Shown piece after piece: positions 25,269 through 34,242 of a stretch of DNA of 64,000 bases. The stretch is from assembly GCA_024280945.1 (NCBI GenBank), contig JAMXLO010000002.1, forward strand, positions 62,001 through 126,000, written 5' to 3'. How positions within the stretch are numbered: the first letter of the stretch is position 1; each line of letters opens with the position of its first letter. The DNA comes from Acetobacteraceae bacterium. Its GTDB lineage: Bacteria; Pseudomonadota; Alphaproteobacteria; Acetobacterales; Acetobacteraceae. The position numbers were made by a program, and so were the translations under genes. The notes below the pieces were generated by a model, which did no database searches, was not told the DNA's origin, and saw only the letters and a list, made by a program, of their open reading frames with translations.

Positions 25269-26132
25269 ATGGCAGACATCCCCCGCCTGAATGGCGCGAT
25301 CAAGGCGTTGGAGTCCGGCAAGCCGGCCTTCGTCCCCTTCACCAGCGGCGAGATCAGCAACGCGCTGACCATCAGCAGTGCGCCATATGACGGCGTGGTG
25401 TTCGAGATGGAGCACAACCCGTACGACATAAGGGCGTTGCGCGACTGCCTGCAGTACATGCTGAACCGGCGGCAGATCGCCACTTCGGGCAGCATCGCGC
25501 CGGCGGTGACCCCGTTCGTGCGCATCCCACCGAACGGCGGCGAAAACAGCCAGTGGATCGCCAAACAGGTGCTGGATATTGGCGTCTATGGCATCGTATG
25601 GCCGCACGTATCCTCGGTCGAGGACGCCCGCAACGCCGTGCAGGCCTGCCGCTATCCGCGCCCGCGCGAGGTCAAATACTACGATCCGCCGGGCCAGCGG
25701 GGTGACGCGCCGCGCACGGCCGCGCGCTACTGGGGGCTGACGGATCAGGAATACTACCCGCGCGCCGATACCTGGCCGCTGAACCCGCAGGGCGAGATCC
25801 TGGTGGTGATCATGTGCGAGGAGAAGCGCGCGATCGCCAACCTGCCGAAGATGCTGGAACAGGTCCCGGGCATCGGCGTGGTGCTGATCGGCGAGGGCGA
25901 CCTGTCGCAGGACCTTGGTCATCCGCGGCAGTACGAACACCCGACGGTGGCTTCGGCAATCAACGAGATCCTGGCGATCTGTAAGCAGTACGACGTGTCA
26001 TGTGGCCATCCGCACGTGGACGCAAAGAATGTCGAGCAGCTGATCGAGCAGGGCTTCCGCTGGCTGATGCCGGGACCCGTGCCGTCGTTCGCGGCGCTTG
26101 AGATCGGGCGGCGGGTCTCCGGCCGGGCATGA
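25269..26132 (+). CDS. HpcH/HpaI aldolase/citrate lyase family protein
   Basis: 287 residues, TIM-barrel class II aldolase of the HpcH/HpaI type. Landmarks are the early YDGVVFEMEHNPYD segment at residues 40-53 (the metal-binding region begins here), GVYGIVWPHVSS at about 107-118, VVIMCEEKRAI with a metal-ligand Glu and GIGVVLIGEGDLSQDLG with the Asp ligand region. Relatives cleave 2-keto-3-deoxy or 4-hydroxy-2-oxo acids to pyruvate and an aldehyde. AGGAGGAGACG precedes the ATG. It ends the plus-strand cluster with the racemase-like and decarboxylase-like genes, suggesting degradation of an organic acid; the compound is unknown. Confidence 0.88.
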   Translation: MADIPRLNGAIKALESGKPAFVPFTSGEISNALTISSAPYDGVVFEMEHNPYDIRALRDCLQYMLNRRQIATSGSIAPAVTPFVRIPPNGGENSQWIAKQVLDIGVYGIVWPHVSSVEDARNAVQACRYPRPREVKYYDPPGQRGDAPRTAARYWGLTDQEYYPRADTWPLNPQGEILVVIMCEEKRAIANLPKMLEQVPGIGVVLIGEGDLSQDLGHPRQYEHPTVASAINEILAICKQYDVSCGHPHVDAKNVEQLIEQGFRWLMPGPVPSFAALEIGRRVSGRA

Positions 26133-26136
26133 TCTC

Positions 26137-26225
26137 ATCGGCCGTTCGGCCGATTGCGCCGCCGCGGCGATCCTAAGACGCGAGGCGCTGGTTTCCGCCA
26201 GCGGTAACCCCGCTCGTTTGCGGGG
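26137..26225 (+). terminator. Run of three hairpins downstream of aldolase gene
   Basis: Three close hairpins: ATCGGCC/GGCCGAT (26137-26154), CGCTGG/CCAGCG (26186-26203) and CCCCGC/GCGGGG (26208-26225). None has a T-run. They probably stabilise the 3' end or aid termination. The remaining 150 bases to the next ATG hold no recognised site. Confidence 0.4.
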
Positions 26226-26376
26226 AGCGTCGAGGTCCCGAAGAACGGGAAAACTGTGCAGCTTGACGTACGCCTCGTTCAGTAAGTGCAAAATCAGTTG
26301 CCAGCAACGTTGTCCTTGCGCAAGGTCGGATCACTCGCCCTGAGAAGAATCCGATGGATAACCGTGCCGAGGCGCA

Positions 26377-28230
26377 ATGAGGGGAATGTCGCTCACTGGC
26401 AGCACGAAGCCTGTCCGCAGGTGTCTGAGATGTTCGGCCGCGGCAGTGCTGCTTGCCATTCTGCTGGGCCTGGCGTCCACCATCGCACACGCGGCCAAGG
26501 ATAACCCGCTGCGCCCGCCTGACACCTCGAGCCCCCGCGCCACGCTGCAAGGCTTCATAGAATCAACGGATCACATCTACCGCAACGTGACAGGCGCGCT
26601 CGAGTCCTATCTCGCGTCCGAGCGGCTTTATCTTGGAGCCGAAGAACGCGAGAAACATAGGACCGGCTTTTTGCACGCGTCGGATGCCGTTCGCTACCTC
26701 GACGTGTCAGACGTTCCCCCTGTGCTGATGGACACCGTCGCCATGGAGCGTCTCGTGCAGCTCAAGGAGGTGCTCGATCGCATCGACATTCCTGCCATGG
26801 CGGACATCCCGGACCAGCAGCAGATGGCGCACGATGGATCGAAGCGGTGGCGGCTGCCAAACACCGAAATCGACATCGTTCTGCTCGAGAACGGCCCGCG
26901 AGCGGGCGAATATTTGTTCTCGGCGGCGACCGTCAACCGACTTCCAGAGTTCTACAAGTTGATCAGGGACCTGCCCTACAAGCCTGGGCCGGGCGCGACT
27001 TTGGATCGGACGTTTCGGATGGCCAGTCAGGATGACTCGGCCACAGTTTATGACGGTTTCCTTAGCTCGCCCGTCGGGTTGCGGCACATCATTCCTCCTC
27101 GCTGGATGTTGCACTTGCCGCAATGGGCCAAGGCGCGTGTCCTCGGGGTAGCGACCTGGCAATGGCTGGGTCTGGGGATCGGCCTGGCAGTCGCTGCCCT
27201 CATCATCACCACCGGCCGTTCGATCGGACGGCGCCACGCCGGCAATAGTGAGGACGTTCCAACCTCACGTCGGTGGCAGGCGTTGGCGCCACCGCTCACT
27301 GTCATCATCGGGGCCGGTCTGGTGGTGCCGTCCTTCGCCTCGCTGCTGCGGATCGGCGGAGCCGTACGCATGGTCCTCGAATATGCTGCGACCGGCGCGC
27401 TGTATCTGGGCGCGGCATGGCTGGCGATCTCGGTATCGGTCCTGGCGGGCGAGCTCCTGGTGGCGTCCGAGCGACTGACGCCTCGTAGCCTCGACAGCCA
27501 ATTGATCAGGCTCGGTACGCGCCTGATCGGCTTGGTCACAGCAACCGCCATCCTGATCCGATGCGGCGACGAGTTGGGTTTTCCCGCCTATTCCGTTCTC
27601 GCCGGGCTGGGTGTCGGTGGCCTCGCTGTCGCTCTGGCCGCGCAGAGCACCATTGCCAACCTCATCGGCTCGATGCTGATCGCGCTGGAGAAGCCATTCC
27701 GCGTCGGTCACCTGGTCAGGATCAGCGGCAGCGAAGGAACCGTGGAGGATGTTGGCTTCCGCAGCACCCGCATCCGAACCGCCGACAACACGCTGGTATC
27801 CATCCCGAGCAGCACTGTCGTGAACACCACGGTGGAAAACCTCACTTCGCGGATCAAGCGCCGCGAGCGATTCTTTTTGCAGGTCACCTACGATACGCCG
27901 CGCGAGAAACTGGAAGCGGTGATCGCTGGCATCCGACAGCTCATTGTCGATCATCCGTCGGCAGAGGAGCAGACGTGTGAGGTGCACTTCAACAACTTCG
28001 GCGAGAGCAGCCTCGACATCTTGGTGATCTTCCATCTTCAGGTGACGAGTTACGCGGACGAGCTGCGGGAAAGGGAAGCGATACTTCTGGGGATCATGAC
28101 CCTGTTGAAGGACGCCGGAGTGGAACTCGCCTTCCCCACGCGGACGCTTCATTTGACCGGTGCGGCCGAGAATGCGGCGGCACGGCCAAGAGCCGTCCCG
28201 GCACCGATCGGGTTCGCCTCTCGGTCCTGA
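26377..28230 (+). CDS. MscS family mechanosensitive channel with long N-terminal domain
   Basis: 617 residues. A signal peptide (about 20-40) and a periplasmic domain of about 210 residues with no recognised fold come first. Four or so membrane helices then lie between 255 and 420. The MscS core follows: pore helix SVLAGLGVGGLAVALAAQSTIANLIGSMLI in outline (405-436), then the beta domain KPFRVGHLVRISGSEGTVEDVGFRSTRIR in outline, and the C-terminal cytoplasmic vestibule. The Gly/Ala pattern of the pore helix is intact. It should release solutes on membrane tension at hypo-osmotic shock. The gene seems monocistronic, with the next gene 83 bases downstream. Another in-frame ATG lies at codon 4. 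Confidence 0.9.
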   Translation: MRGMSLTGSTKPVRRCLRCSAAAVLLAILLGLASTIAHAAKDNPLRPPDTSSPRATLQGFIESTDHIYRNVTGALESYLASERLYLGAEEREKHRTGFLHASDAVRYLDVSDVPPVLMDTVAMERLVQLKEVLDRIDIPAMADIPDQQQMAHDGSKRWRLPNTEIDIVLLENGPRAGEYLFSAATVNRLPEFYKLIRDLPYKPGPGATLDRTFRMASQDDSATVYDGFLSSPVGLRHIIPPRWMLHLPQWAKARVLGVATWQWLGLGIGLAVAALIITTGRSIGRRHAGNSEDVPTSRRWQALAPPLTVIIGAGLVVPSFASLLRIGGAVRMVLEYAATGALYLGAAWLAISVSVLAGELLVASERLTPRSLDSQLIRLGTRLIGLVTATAILIRCGDELGFPAYSVLAGLGVGGLAVALAAQSTIANLIGSMLIALEKPFRVGHLVRISGSEGTVEDVGFRSTRIRTADNTLVSIPSSTVVNTTVENLTSRIKRRERFFLQVTYDTPREKLEAVIAGIRQLIVDHPSAEEQTCEVHFNNFGESSLDILVIFHLQVTSYADELREREAILLGIMTLLKDAGVELAFPTRTLHLTGAAENAAARPRAVPAPIGFASRS

Positions 28231-28313
28231 CTGGCGCCACGGGCGCGCCGATTGCCAGCGGTGCTGGCCTCGCGCAAGGTCGCGCCACTTGCGTCTCCCG
28301 AAAGGACCTGCCC

Positions 28314-29855
28314 ATGAACGGCGCCGAGAGCCTCGTCCATACACTGCTGAAGAGCGGCGTCGATACGTGCTTTTCCAATCCCGGCACATCCGAAATGCAC
28401 TTCGTCGCCGCACTCGACCGCGTGCCCGGCATGCGCTGCGTCCTTGGCCTGTTCGAGGGCGTGGTGACCGGCGCCGCCGACGGCTACGCGCGTATGTCCG
28501 GCAAGCCGGCGGCGACGTTGCTGCACTGTGGCCCCGGTCTCGCCAATGGTCTTGCCAACCTGCACAACGCGCGTCGCGCGCAGACACCGATCGTCAACAT
28601 TGTCGGCGATCAGGCCACCTATCACCGCCCCAACGATGCGCCGCTCACCGCCGATACTGAAGGCTGGGCACGTGGCGCCTCCGCCTGGGTCCGCACCGCC
28701 TCCTCCTCGGCAACCGTCGGCGCCGATGCCGCGGTCGCGGTGCAGGCCGCGCGCACGCATCCGGGCCAGATCGCCACGCTGATCCTGCCGTCCGACACGT
28801 CTTGGGACGAAGGCGGCGCCATCGCCGATCCGGTGCCGGTGCCGCCGAAGCCGCAGTCCGACCCGGCGCAGATCCGCAATGCCGCGGAGATCCTGCGCCG
28901 CGGCCAACCCACGCTGATCGTTTTGGGCGGCGAAGCGGTGCACGCCGGTGCGCTGGAGAATGCGCATCGCATTGCCGCTGCCACTGGCGCGCGCCTGATT
29001 GCTCAGGGTGCCAACGCGCGCATCTCGCGCGGCCGCGGTCGTGTGCCGGTGGATCGCATTCCCTACGTCGTCGATGTCGCCGTGAAGGCGCTGGCGGGGA
29101 CGCGGCACGTCATCCTGTGCGGGCTGCGCAAGCCGGTGACCTTCTTTGCCTATCCCGGCAGCAAACCGACCACGCCGATCCCGGCGGACGCCGACATCCA
29201 TGTCCTTGCCCGCACCGACCAGGACGCGGCCGCGGCGCTTGCCCAGCTGGCAGACGAACTATCGGCGCCACGCGTCGCTGTCCCGGACCCGGGTCCACGC
29301 CCCGAACCACAGCGTGGCCCACTGACACCGGACTCGGTCGCCGCCACGCTCTCAGCGCTGATGCCGGAGGAGGCAGTGATCACCGACGAAGCCGTCACCT
29401 TCGGGCGCGGCTTCTTTCCATTCACCTACACCGCACCGCCGCATGACTGGCTGAACTCCACGGGCGGCGCGATCGGCTGCGGCCCGCCGCTCGCCACCGG
29501 CGCCGCGGTCGGCGCGCCGGGCCGACGGGTCATCGCACTGCAGGCGGACGGCTCGGCGATGTACACGCTGCAGGCGCTATGGACCCAGGCACGCGAGCGG
29601 CTGGATGTCACGACCGTGCTGCTGTCGAACCGCAAATATCAGATCCTGCTGGGAGAGCTGGCGAATGTCGGCGCCAACCCCGGCCGTACCGCGCTCGACA
29701 TGCTTGACCTGGGCAATCCCGATCTCGACTGGACGAAGCTGGCCAATGGCATGGGCGTGGAGGCCGCGCGGGCTGATTCGTGCGAGGGTTTCGCCGACCT
29801 GTTCGTCCAGGCCAACAGCCGCAAGGGACCGTTCCTGATCGAACTCATGATCTGA
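28314..29855 (+). CDS. Thiamine diphosphate-dependent enzyme, acetolactate synthase/benzoylformate decarboxylase-like
   Basis: 513 residues, three-domain ThDP enzyme. Glu48 in LGLFEGVVTGAADGYARM activates the cofactor. The C-terminal ThDP/Mg motif is ADGSAMYTLQALW...SNRKY, where the usual GDG is ADG. The central domain seems to lack the full FAD site of true acetolactate synthases, and the protein is shorter than IlvB (about 560-590). Together with a missing small subunit, this favours a 2-keto acid decarboxylase or lyase of the MdlC/oxalyl-CoA group. GAAAGGACC precedes the ATG. No linked pathway genes identify the substrate. Confidence 0.88.
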   Translation: MNGAESLVHTLLKSGVDTCFSNPGTSEMHFVAALDRVPGMRCVLGLFEGVVTGAADGYARMSGKPAATLLHCGPGLANGLANLHNARRAQTPIVNIVGDQATYHRPNDAPLTADTEGWARGASAWVRTASSSATVGADAAVAVQAARTHPGQIATLILPSDTSWDEGGAIADPVPVPPKPQSDPAQIRNAAEILRRGQPTLIVLGGEAVHAGALENAHRIAAATGARLIAQGANARISRGRGRVPVDRIPYVVDVAVKALAGTRHVILCGLRKPVTFFAYPGSKPTTPIPADADIHVLARTDQDAAAALAQLADELSAPRVAVPDPGPRPEPQRGPLTPDSVAATLSALMPEEAVITDEAVTFGRGFFPFTYTAPPHDWLNSTGGAIGCGPPLATGAAVGAPGRRVIALQADGSAMYTLQALWTQARERLDVTTVLLSNRKYQILLGELANVGANPGRTALDMLDLGNPDLDWTKLANGMGVEAARADSCEGFADLFVQANSRKGPFLIELMI

Positions 29856-29947
29856 CAAGGAATCAGTCCTGGCGGCGAGGTAAGGGACGTGTGGCTGGAG
29901 CAACGGGGACGCGCCTCTACCTCGCCCCCGGAAACTCCCCGCACTGC

Positions 29948-30625
29948 TCACTTCGTGCTTGCGTTGCCATCGCGGAGCACCTTCACTGCGGTGCGTTGTG
30001 CATCCTCGTATCCTTTCAAGGCACGTGCGTGTCGCTGCTCAAGCGCGACAAGCTCGTCTGTCCGCTTGCTTGTCAGATAGGCGAAGCGGGGTGACGCAAG
30101 CACGTCTCCTTTCGCCGGCACTTCGCCGTCTCGCATCGAAAGTTTGCGTCTGATCTGCGCCAAGAAGAAGCGCCAACGCTGTATGTACTTCTTGGCGCGT
30201 AGCACGTCAGACACGAGTGCCTCGGCGGGCCTGTCACGCATACCCGTTGGCGCAGCCAGCTCGTCATCCCCAGCGAACAAATCCAGGACGGCTTCGTTAT
30301 CTATGATATCGTTGCAGAGCGCGACGCACTCATCGCAAATGAAAACTGTGGGGCCGGAAATGAGCTTGCGCACCTCGTGCTGTGACTTGCCGCAGAATGA
30401 GCAATAGAGTGTGCCCGTGCTCTCCAGGGCCGAGGTTCCAGCCGCTGCGTGTGGTGCCCTCGATCGAGCTGCCTCAACTTTTGCGGCCAGGATATTCCAG
30501 TTCTGATAGCCGAACATTTTCGCGACGAGTTCCAGACAATCGCTGTGTGTGGTTGCGACGGACTTCGCCTTCAGCGCTTCGCGCAGAGCACGCGCCATGA
30601 CTTTTGCATCGCGGAAATCGCGCAT
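29948..30625 (-). CDS. Glyoxalase-like N-domain with ClpX-type C4 zinc finger
   Basis: 225 residues. The first 50 ([45 protein letters not shown] in outline) match the short N-terminal segment common in proteobacterial proteins annotated as glyoxalase-superfamily. The middle carries a complete ClpX C4 zinc finger: Cys75, Cys78, Cys97, Cys100 in [19 protein letters not shown] and [14 protein letters not shown]. No AAA+ ATPase part follows; the last 90 residues are charged and helical. The zinc domain in ClpX mediates dimerisation and adaptor/substrate contact, so a regulatory or adaptor role is conceivable. GAGGTG precedes the ATG. It stands alone. Confidence 0.85.
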   Translation of the reverse strand: MRDFRDAKVMARALREALKAKSVATTHSDCLELVAKMFGYQNWNILAAKVEAARSRAPHAAAGTSALESTGTLYCSFCGKSQHEVRKLISGPTVFICDECVALCNDIIDNEAVLDLFAGDDELAAPTGMRDRPAEALVSDVLRAKKYIQRWRFFLAQIRRKLSMRDGEVPAKGDVLASPRFAYLTSKRTDELVALEQRHARALKGYEDAQRTAVKVLRDGNASTK

Positions 30626-30964
30626 GACAGCACCTCATCATCGGCGAGCGGGAGAGATCGGTGCCTGCCTTGCCGACCCGTTCGCCAATGGCGCCGGACG
30701 GAGTGGTTTGATACGTTTACCATCCCCATAGGGCGCAGGCGGCAGGTGTATCAGCCCAGTACCGACTGTGGTGCAACACTTGGTTCAGGTCAATCCAAGG
30801 CCCCGTGTGCAGTCGCCCCACCTCGGCATGCGCTCATCTGTGCTCCAGCCGTACACCGTCGGCCACCACGCCGCGCCGATCAGAGCGGCCTGCCCACGCC
30901 CTGGCAGATCGCAGCATGGTGCTTGCTCTACCACTAGAGGTTGTGCAACAACCGCGACCCGCCC
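30626..30964. other. Intergenic stretch without recognised gene
   Basis: This 339-base gap between divergent genes has no convincing coding frame. The plus-strand frames have poor composition. On the minus strand, GTGGTAGAGC (30925-30934) looks like a tRNA D-arm but no cloverleaf can be built. It should hold promoters for both neighbours. Confidence 0.5.
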
Positions 30965-32782
30965 ATGAGCGCCCGCATTCCCGCCTTATGCCCCTGCGGC
31001 AGCGGCCTTCGCGCCGTGCGGTGTTGCACCCTGCAGCGCGGCTCTCTGCCGCCCCCGGAAGCCATCCGCCATCTCGTTCCGATCGTGGAACGCGCGATGC
31101 AGGCGCATCGCCAAGGAGCGGACGAGACCGCCGAGCGCCTCTGCCTCGACGTCCTGGAACTCGCCCCTGATCGACCCGGGGCTCTCTCGATCCTGTACGA
31201 AATCCGCAAGGCCCAAGGTAAGCATCAGGCGGCCGAGGCGCTGATCCGCCGCATTGTCGCCTTCGATCCCAACAATCTGGCAGCGACCAACGAACTGGCG
31301 CTGATCCTGCTCGGCAAAGGCAGCCTGGCGGAAGCCGAACACCACGCGCGTAACGCCATCCGCGTCGCACCAGAGAACCCGCGGGCGCACAACCTGATGG
31401 GCATGATTCTGACCGAGGCAAACCGGCCGCAGGTCGGCGAATACCACTACCGCCGTGTTCTCGAACTTACCGACCAACGCGACCCTGTCCTGCTCGCCAA
31501 TCTCGCGTGGAACCTGAAGAACCAGGGCCGCATGCAGGAAGCGCGCACGCTGTATCAGGAATCTGTCGCCGCCGCGCCAAAGATCCGTCAGACGCTGCTC
31601 GGGTTCGCGCGCCTGGAAGAAGCCGATCGCAACTTCGACGGCGCCGCGACGATCCTCGATAAGGTCAGTGCCCTGTTCCCCAAGGACCAGGGCGTGCAAC
31701 TCACGCGCGCCGTACTGCTCGGCCGCATGCGCCGCTACGACGAAGCATTGGCGATGATCGACGGCGCGGCCGGTGACAACGGCCAACTCGGCCCCAACGA
31801 GCTTTTAGAAAAAGGTCGGCTGCTGGATCAAATCGGGCGTTATGACGACGCCTGGGCAGCCTTCGCCGAGGGCAAGCAGCTGGCGCGCAAATTGTCGGGC
31901 CAGGAATATCTGGACGACAGCGCGCAACAACAGATCGAGCGGCTGCGCGGCTTTTTCATCGCTGGTCGCCTGCGTCTGCTGCCGCGTGCGCGCACCCGGA
32001 CCGATATGCCGCAGCCGATCTTCATCCTGGGCTTTCCGCGCTCGGGCACCACGCTGGTTGAGCAGACGCTCTCGGCGCACCCGAATATCGCCGCCGGCGA
32101 TGAGCTGCCGCTGATCCACGAGATAAGCGCAATCCTGCCGCGTATGTTGGCGAGTCCTTTGGGTTACCCAGAGGCGTTGGCCGAGCTGTGGATGGGGGAT
32201 CAGCGCGAAGGGCTCGACAATCTGCGCGACTACTACCTGCAGAAGGTGCGGCAGATGGGCGTGTTGCGCCAAAGTGCGACACGCTTCACCGATAAGATGC
32301 CGCTGAACGAAACGCATCTCGGCCTGATCGCTCTGCTGTTCCCCGAGGCGCCGCTGATCCATGTGCTGCGTCACCCGCTCGACATCATGGTCTCGGCGTT
32401 CTCCAATCAGTTCACCCACGGCTTTTTCTGCGCTTACGATCTGGAGACCGCCGCACGGCACTATGTGCGCGTGATGGACCTGGTGCAGCACTACCGTGCC
32501 GAGATGACGTTGCGTTATCTGCCGATCCGCTACGAGGACATCGTTGCCGACCAGAAGGCGAGCGTCCACAGCATGTTGGCCTTCATCGGCGAACCTTTCG
32601 ACAAGGCCTGTCTGACCTTCCACAACAACCGGCGCTATGCGCGTACCGCCAGTTATGCGCAGGTGACCGAGCCTCTGTATGACCGCTCGGTGTACCGCTA
32701 CCGGCACTATCGCACCGAGCTCGAACCGCTACTGCCGATCCTCCGCCCGGTTATCGAGCGGCTCGGCTACGCGGTGGACTGA
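30965..32782 (+). CDS. TPR-repeat sulfotransferase with N-terminal SEC-C-like motif
   Basis: 605 residues. A CPCGSG..CC motif near residues 9-21 resembles a SEC-C metal-binding element. About six tetratricopeptide-type repeats follow (residues 35-310), for example AATNELALILLGKGSLAEAEHHARNAIRVAPENPRAH in outline. A sulfotransferase domain occupies the C-terminal 270 residues, with the PAPS 5'-phosphosulfate loop FILGFPRSGTTLVEQTLSAHP (about 353-373, in outline) and a LRHPLDIMVSAFSNQF 3'-phosphate region. It would transfer sulfate from PAPS to a glycan, lipid or peptide acceptor. No signal peptide is visible. It overlaps the next gene by one base, TGATG, so the two are coupled. Confidence 0.87.
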   Translation: MSARIPALCPCGSGLRAVRCCTLQRGSLPPPEAIRHLVPIVERAMQAHRQGADETAERLCLDVLELAPDRPGALSILYEIRKAQGKHQAAEALIRRIVAFDPNNLAATNELALILLGKGSLAEAEHHARNAIRVAPENPRAHNLMGMILTEANRPQVGEYHYRRVLELTDQRDPVLLANLAWNLKNQGRMQEARTLYQESVAAAPKIRQTLLGFARLEEADRNFDGAATILDKVSALFPKDQGVQLTRAVLLGRMRRYDEALAMIDGAAGDNGQLGPNELLEKGRLLDQIGRYDDAWAAFAEGKQLARKLSGQEYLDDSAQQQIERLRGFFIAGRLRLLPRARTRTDMPQPIFILGFPRSGTTLVEQTLSAHPNIAAGDELPLIHEISAILPRMLASPLGYPEALAELWMGDQREGLDNLRDYYLQKVRQMGVLRQSATRFTDKMPLNETHLGLIALLFPEAPLIHVLRHPLDIMVSAFSNQFTHGFFCAYDLETAARHYVRVMDLVQHYRAEMTLRYLPIRYEDIVADQKASVHSMLAFIGEPFDKACLTFHNNRRYARTASYAQVTEPLYDRSVYRYRHYRTELEPLLPILRPVIERLGYAVD

Positions 32783-34242
32783 TGGAGTCCCCGGCGCCGC
32801 GCGCGCTCGCGCCTGGCACAGTGGCACTGCCGATCGACGAAGTTCTGCGCATCGCCAACGAATACGAGCGTGGGAGCCGGCTCGCGGACGCGCAACGACT
32901 GCTCAACCACATCCTTGGCGGAGCACCGCACCAGGGGGATGCGTTGCACCTTGCCGGCGTCGTCGCCTTTCGCCTTGGCGACATCGACACGGCATTGGAT
33001 TTGATGGTGCGCTCGCTCCGGCATGGCATCGATACACCGCTGTACCTGCGCAACATCTGCGAGGTCTATCGCGCGCTGGGACGGCTGGATGAGGCGCTGG
33101 CGACGGCACAGCGCGCCATCGCTCTGGCACCCGCGGATCCACTCTGCCTGCACAACCAGGCCGTCATCCACTACCACCGTCTGGAACTGCAGGCGGCGCT
33201 GGACTGCGCCGGCCGGGCACTGCGGATCGATCCATCATTGCCCGGCGCGCACTTCATCCGCGCAGAAGCACTGCTGCTGCGTGGCGAATGGGCCGAAGGC
33301 TGGCAGGAGTACGAGTGGCGCTTCCGCATCCCCGGCGCTGCACCGCTGATGCCACCGACGGCAAAGCCGCAATGGGACGGCAGGCCCTTGATTGACGGCA
33401 CGCTGCTGCTGATCGCGGACCAGGGTTTTGGCGATGTTATCCAGTTTGCGCGCTATATCCCGTGGGTCGCGGAACGCTGCTCCCACGTCGCGATCGCCGC
33501 CAACGCCGAGGTCGCATCGCTGTTGCGGCAGATTGCACCGGGCGCACGACAGTTCCTTCGTTGGCAAGATGCGCCTGACTACGCCGCCTTCTGCCCGCTT
33601 TCTGGCCTGCCGCGCCTGGCCGGCACGCGCATCGACAACGTCCCCGCCCCGGTGCCGTACCTGCGCGCCGATCCAGCCCGCGTTGCGCGCTGGGCCGATC
33701 GGCTGGAAAGGCTCGTGCCACGCGGCTTTCACCGCATTGGCCTGATCTGGGCAGGGCGGCCAACGCACAACAACGACCGCAACCGATCAGCTCTGCTCGC
33801 CGATTTTCGACCCCTGGGCAATGTCGCCGGCATTGCGTTGCTTGCGCTGCAAAAAGGGCCAAAGACCGAGCAGGCCGGCGCCTGGTATGGCCGCGCGCCA
33901 ATGATCAACATCGGCGCAGAGATTGCCGACTACGACGACACGATGGCCATTCTCGACAACCTCGATCTGCTGGTCAGCGTTGATACCTCGGTTGCGCATC
34001 TCGCCGGAGCGATGGGGCATCCGGTCTGGATCATGTTGCCGCGCGCACCCGACTGGCGCTGGCTGCTCGATCGCAGCAACACACCGTGGTATCCGAGCGC
34101 AAGGCTCTTTCGTCAACCGAATGCGCGTCGCTGGGACGATGTGGTGCAGGCAATCGGCGAGGAGCTCAATGCGTCACTCCATCAGGACGCCATCGGCACC
34201 AGGTGTGACAGGAAAATCTCGGCGCACGCGCGCCACGAATAG
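32782..34242 (+). CDS. TPR protein with GT9/GT41-like glycosyltransferase domain
   Basis: 486 residues. The N-terminal 180 are TPR repeats (ALHLAGVVAFRLGDIDTALDLMVRSL, LYLRNICEVYRALGRLDEALATAQRAI in outline). The rest resembles the heptosyltransferase-like domain common behind TPRs in alphaproteobacteria: LLLIADQGFGDVIQFARYIPW, FHRIGLIWAGRPTHNNDRNR and LDLLVSVDTSVAHLAGAMGHPVWIMLP in outline. It may glycosylate a protein or surface glycan. It is translationally coupled to the TPR-sulfotransferase, suggesting a shared acceptor. The last 60 bases overlap the convergent glycosyltransferase gene, and the tail HQDAIGTRCDRKISAHARHE looks unlike the rest, so the stop may have moved. Confidence 0.85.
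   Translation: MESPAPRALAPGTVALPIDEVLRIANEYERGSRLADAQRLLNHILGGAPHQGDALHLAGVVAFRLGDIDTALDLMVRSLRHGIDTPLYLRNICEVYRALGRLDEALATAQRAIALAPADPLCLHNQAVIHYHRLELQAALDCAGRALRIDPSLPGAHFIRAEALLLRGEWAEGWQEYEWRFRIPGAAPLMPPTAKPQWDGRPLIDGTLLLIADQGFGDVIQFARYIPWVAERCSHVAIAANAEVASLLRQIAPGARQFLRWQDAPDYAAFCPLSGLPRLAGTRIDNVPAPVPYLRADPARVARWADRLERLVPRGFHRIGLIWAGRPTHNNDRNRSALLADFRPLGNVAGIALLALQKGPKTEQAGAWYGRAPMINIGAEIADYDDTMAILDNLDLLVSVDTSVAHLAGAMGHPVWIMLPRAPDWRWLLDRSNTPWYPSARLFRQPNARRWDDVVQAIGEELNASLHQDAIGTRCDRKISAHARHE

Noticed and set aside
30915-30950. tRNA-like D-arm on minus strand (GTGGTAGAGC)
   Set aside because: No acceptor, anticodon or T-arm can be paired around it; no CCA or GTTCGA-type loop at the right distance.
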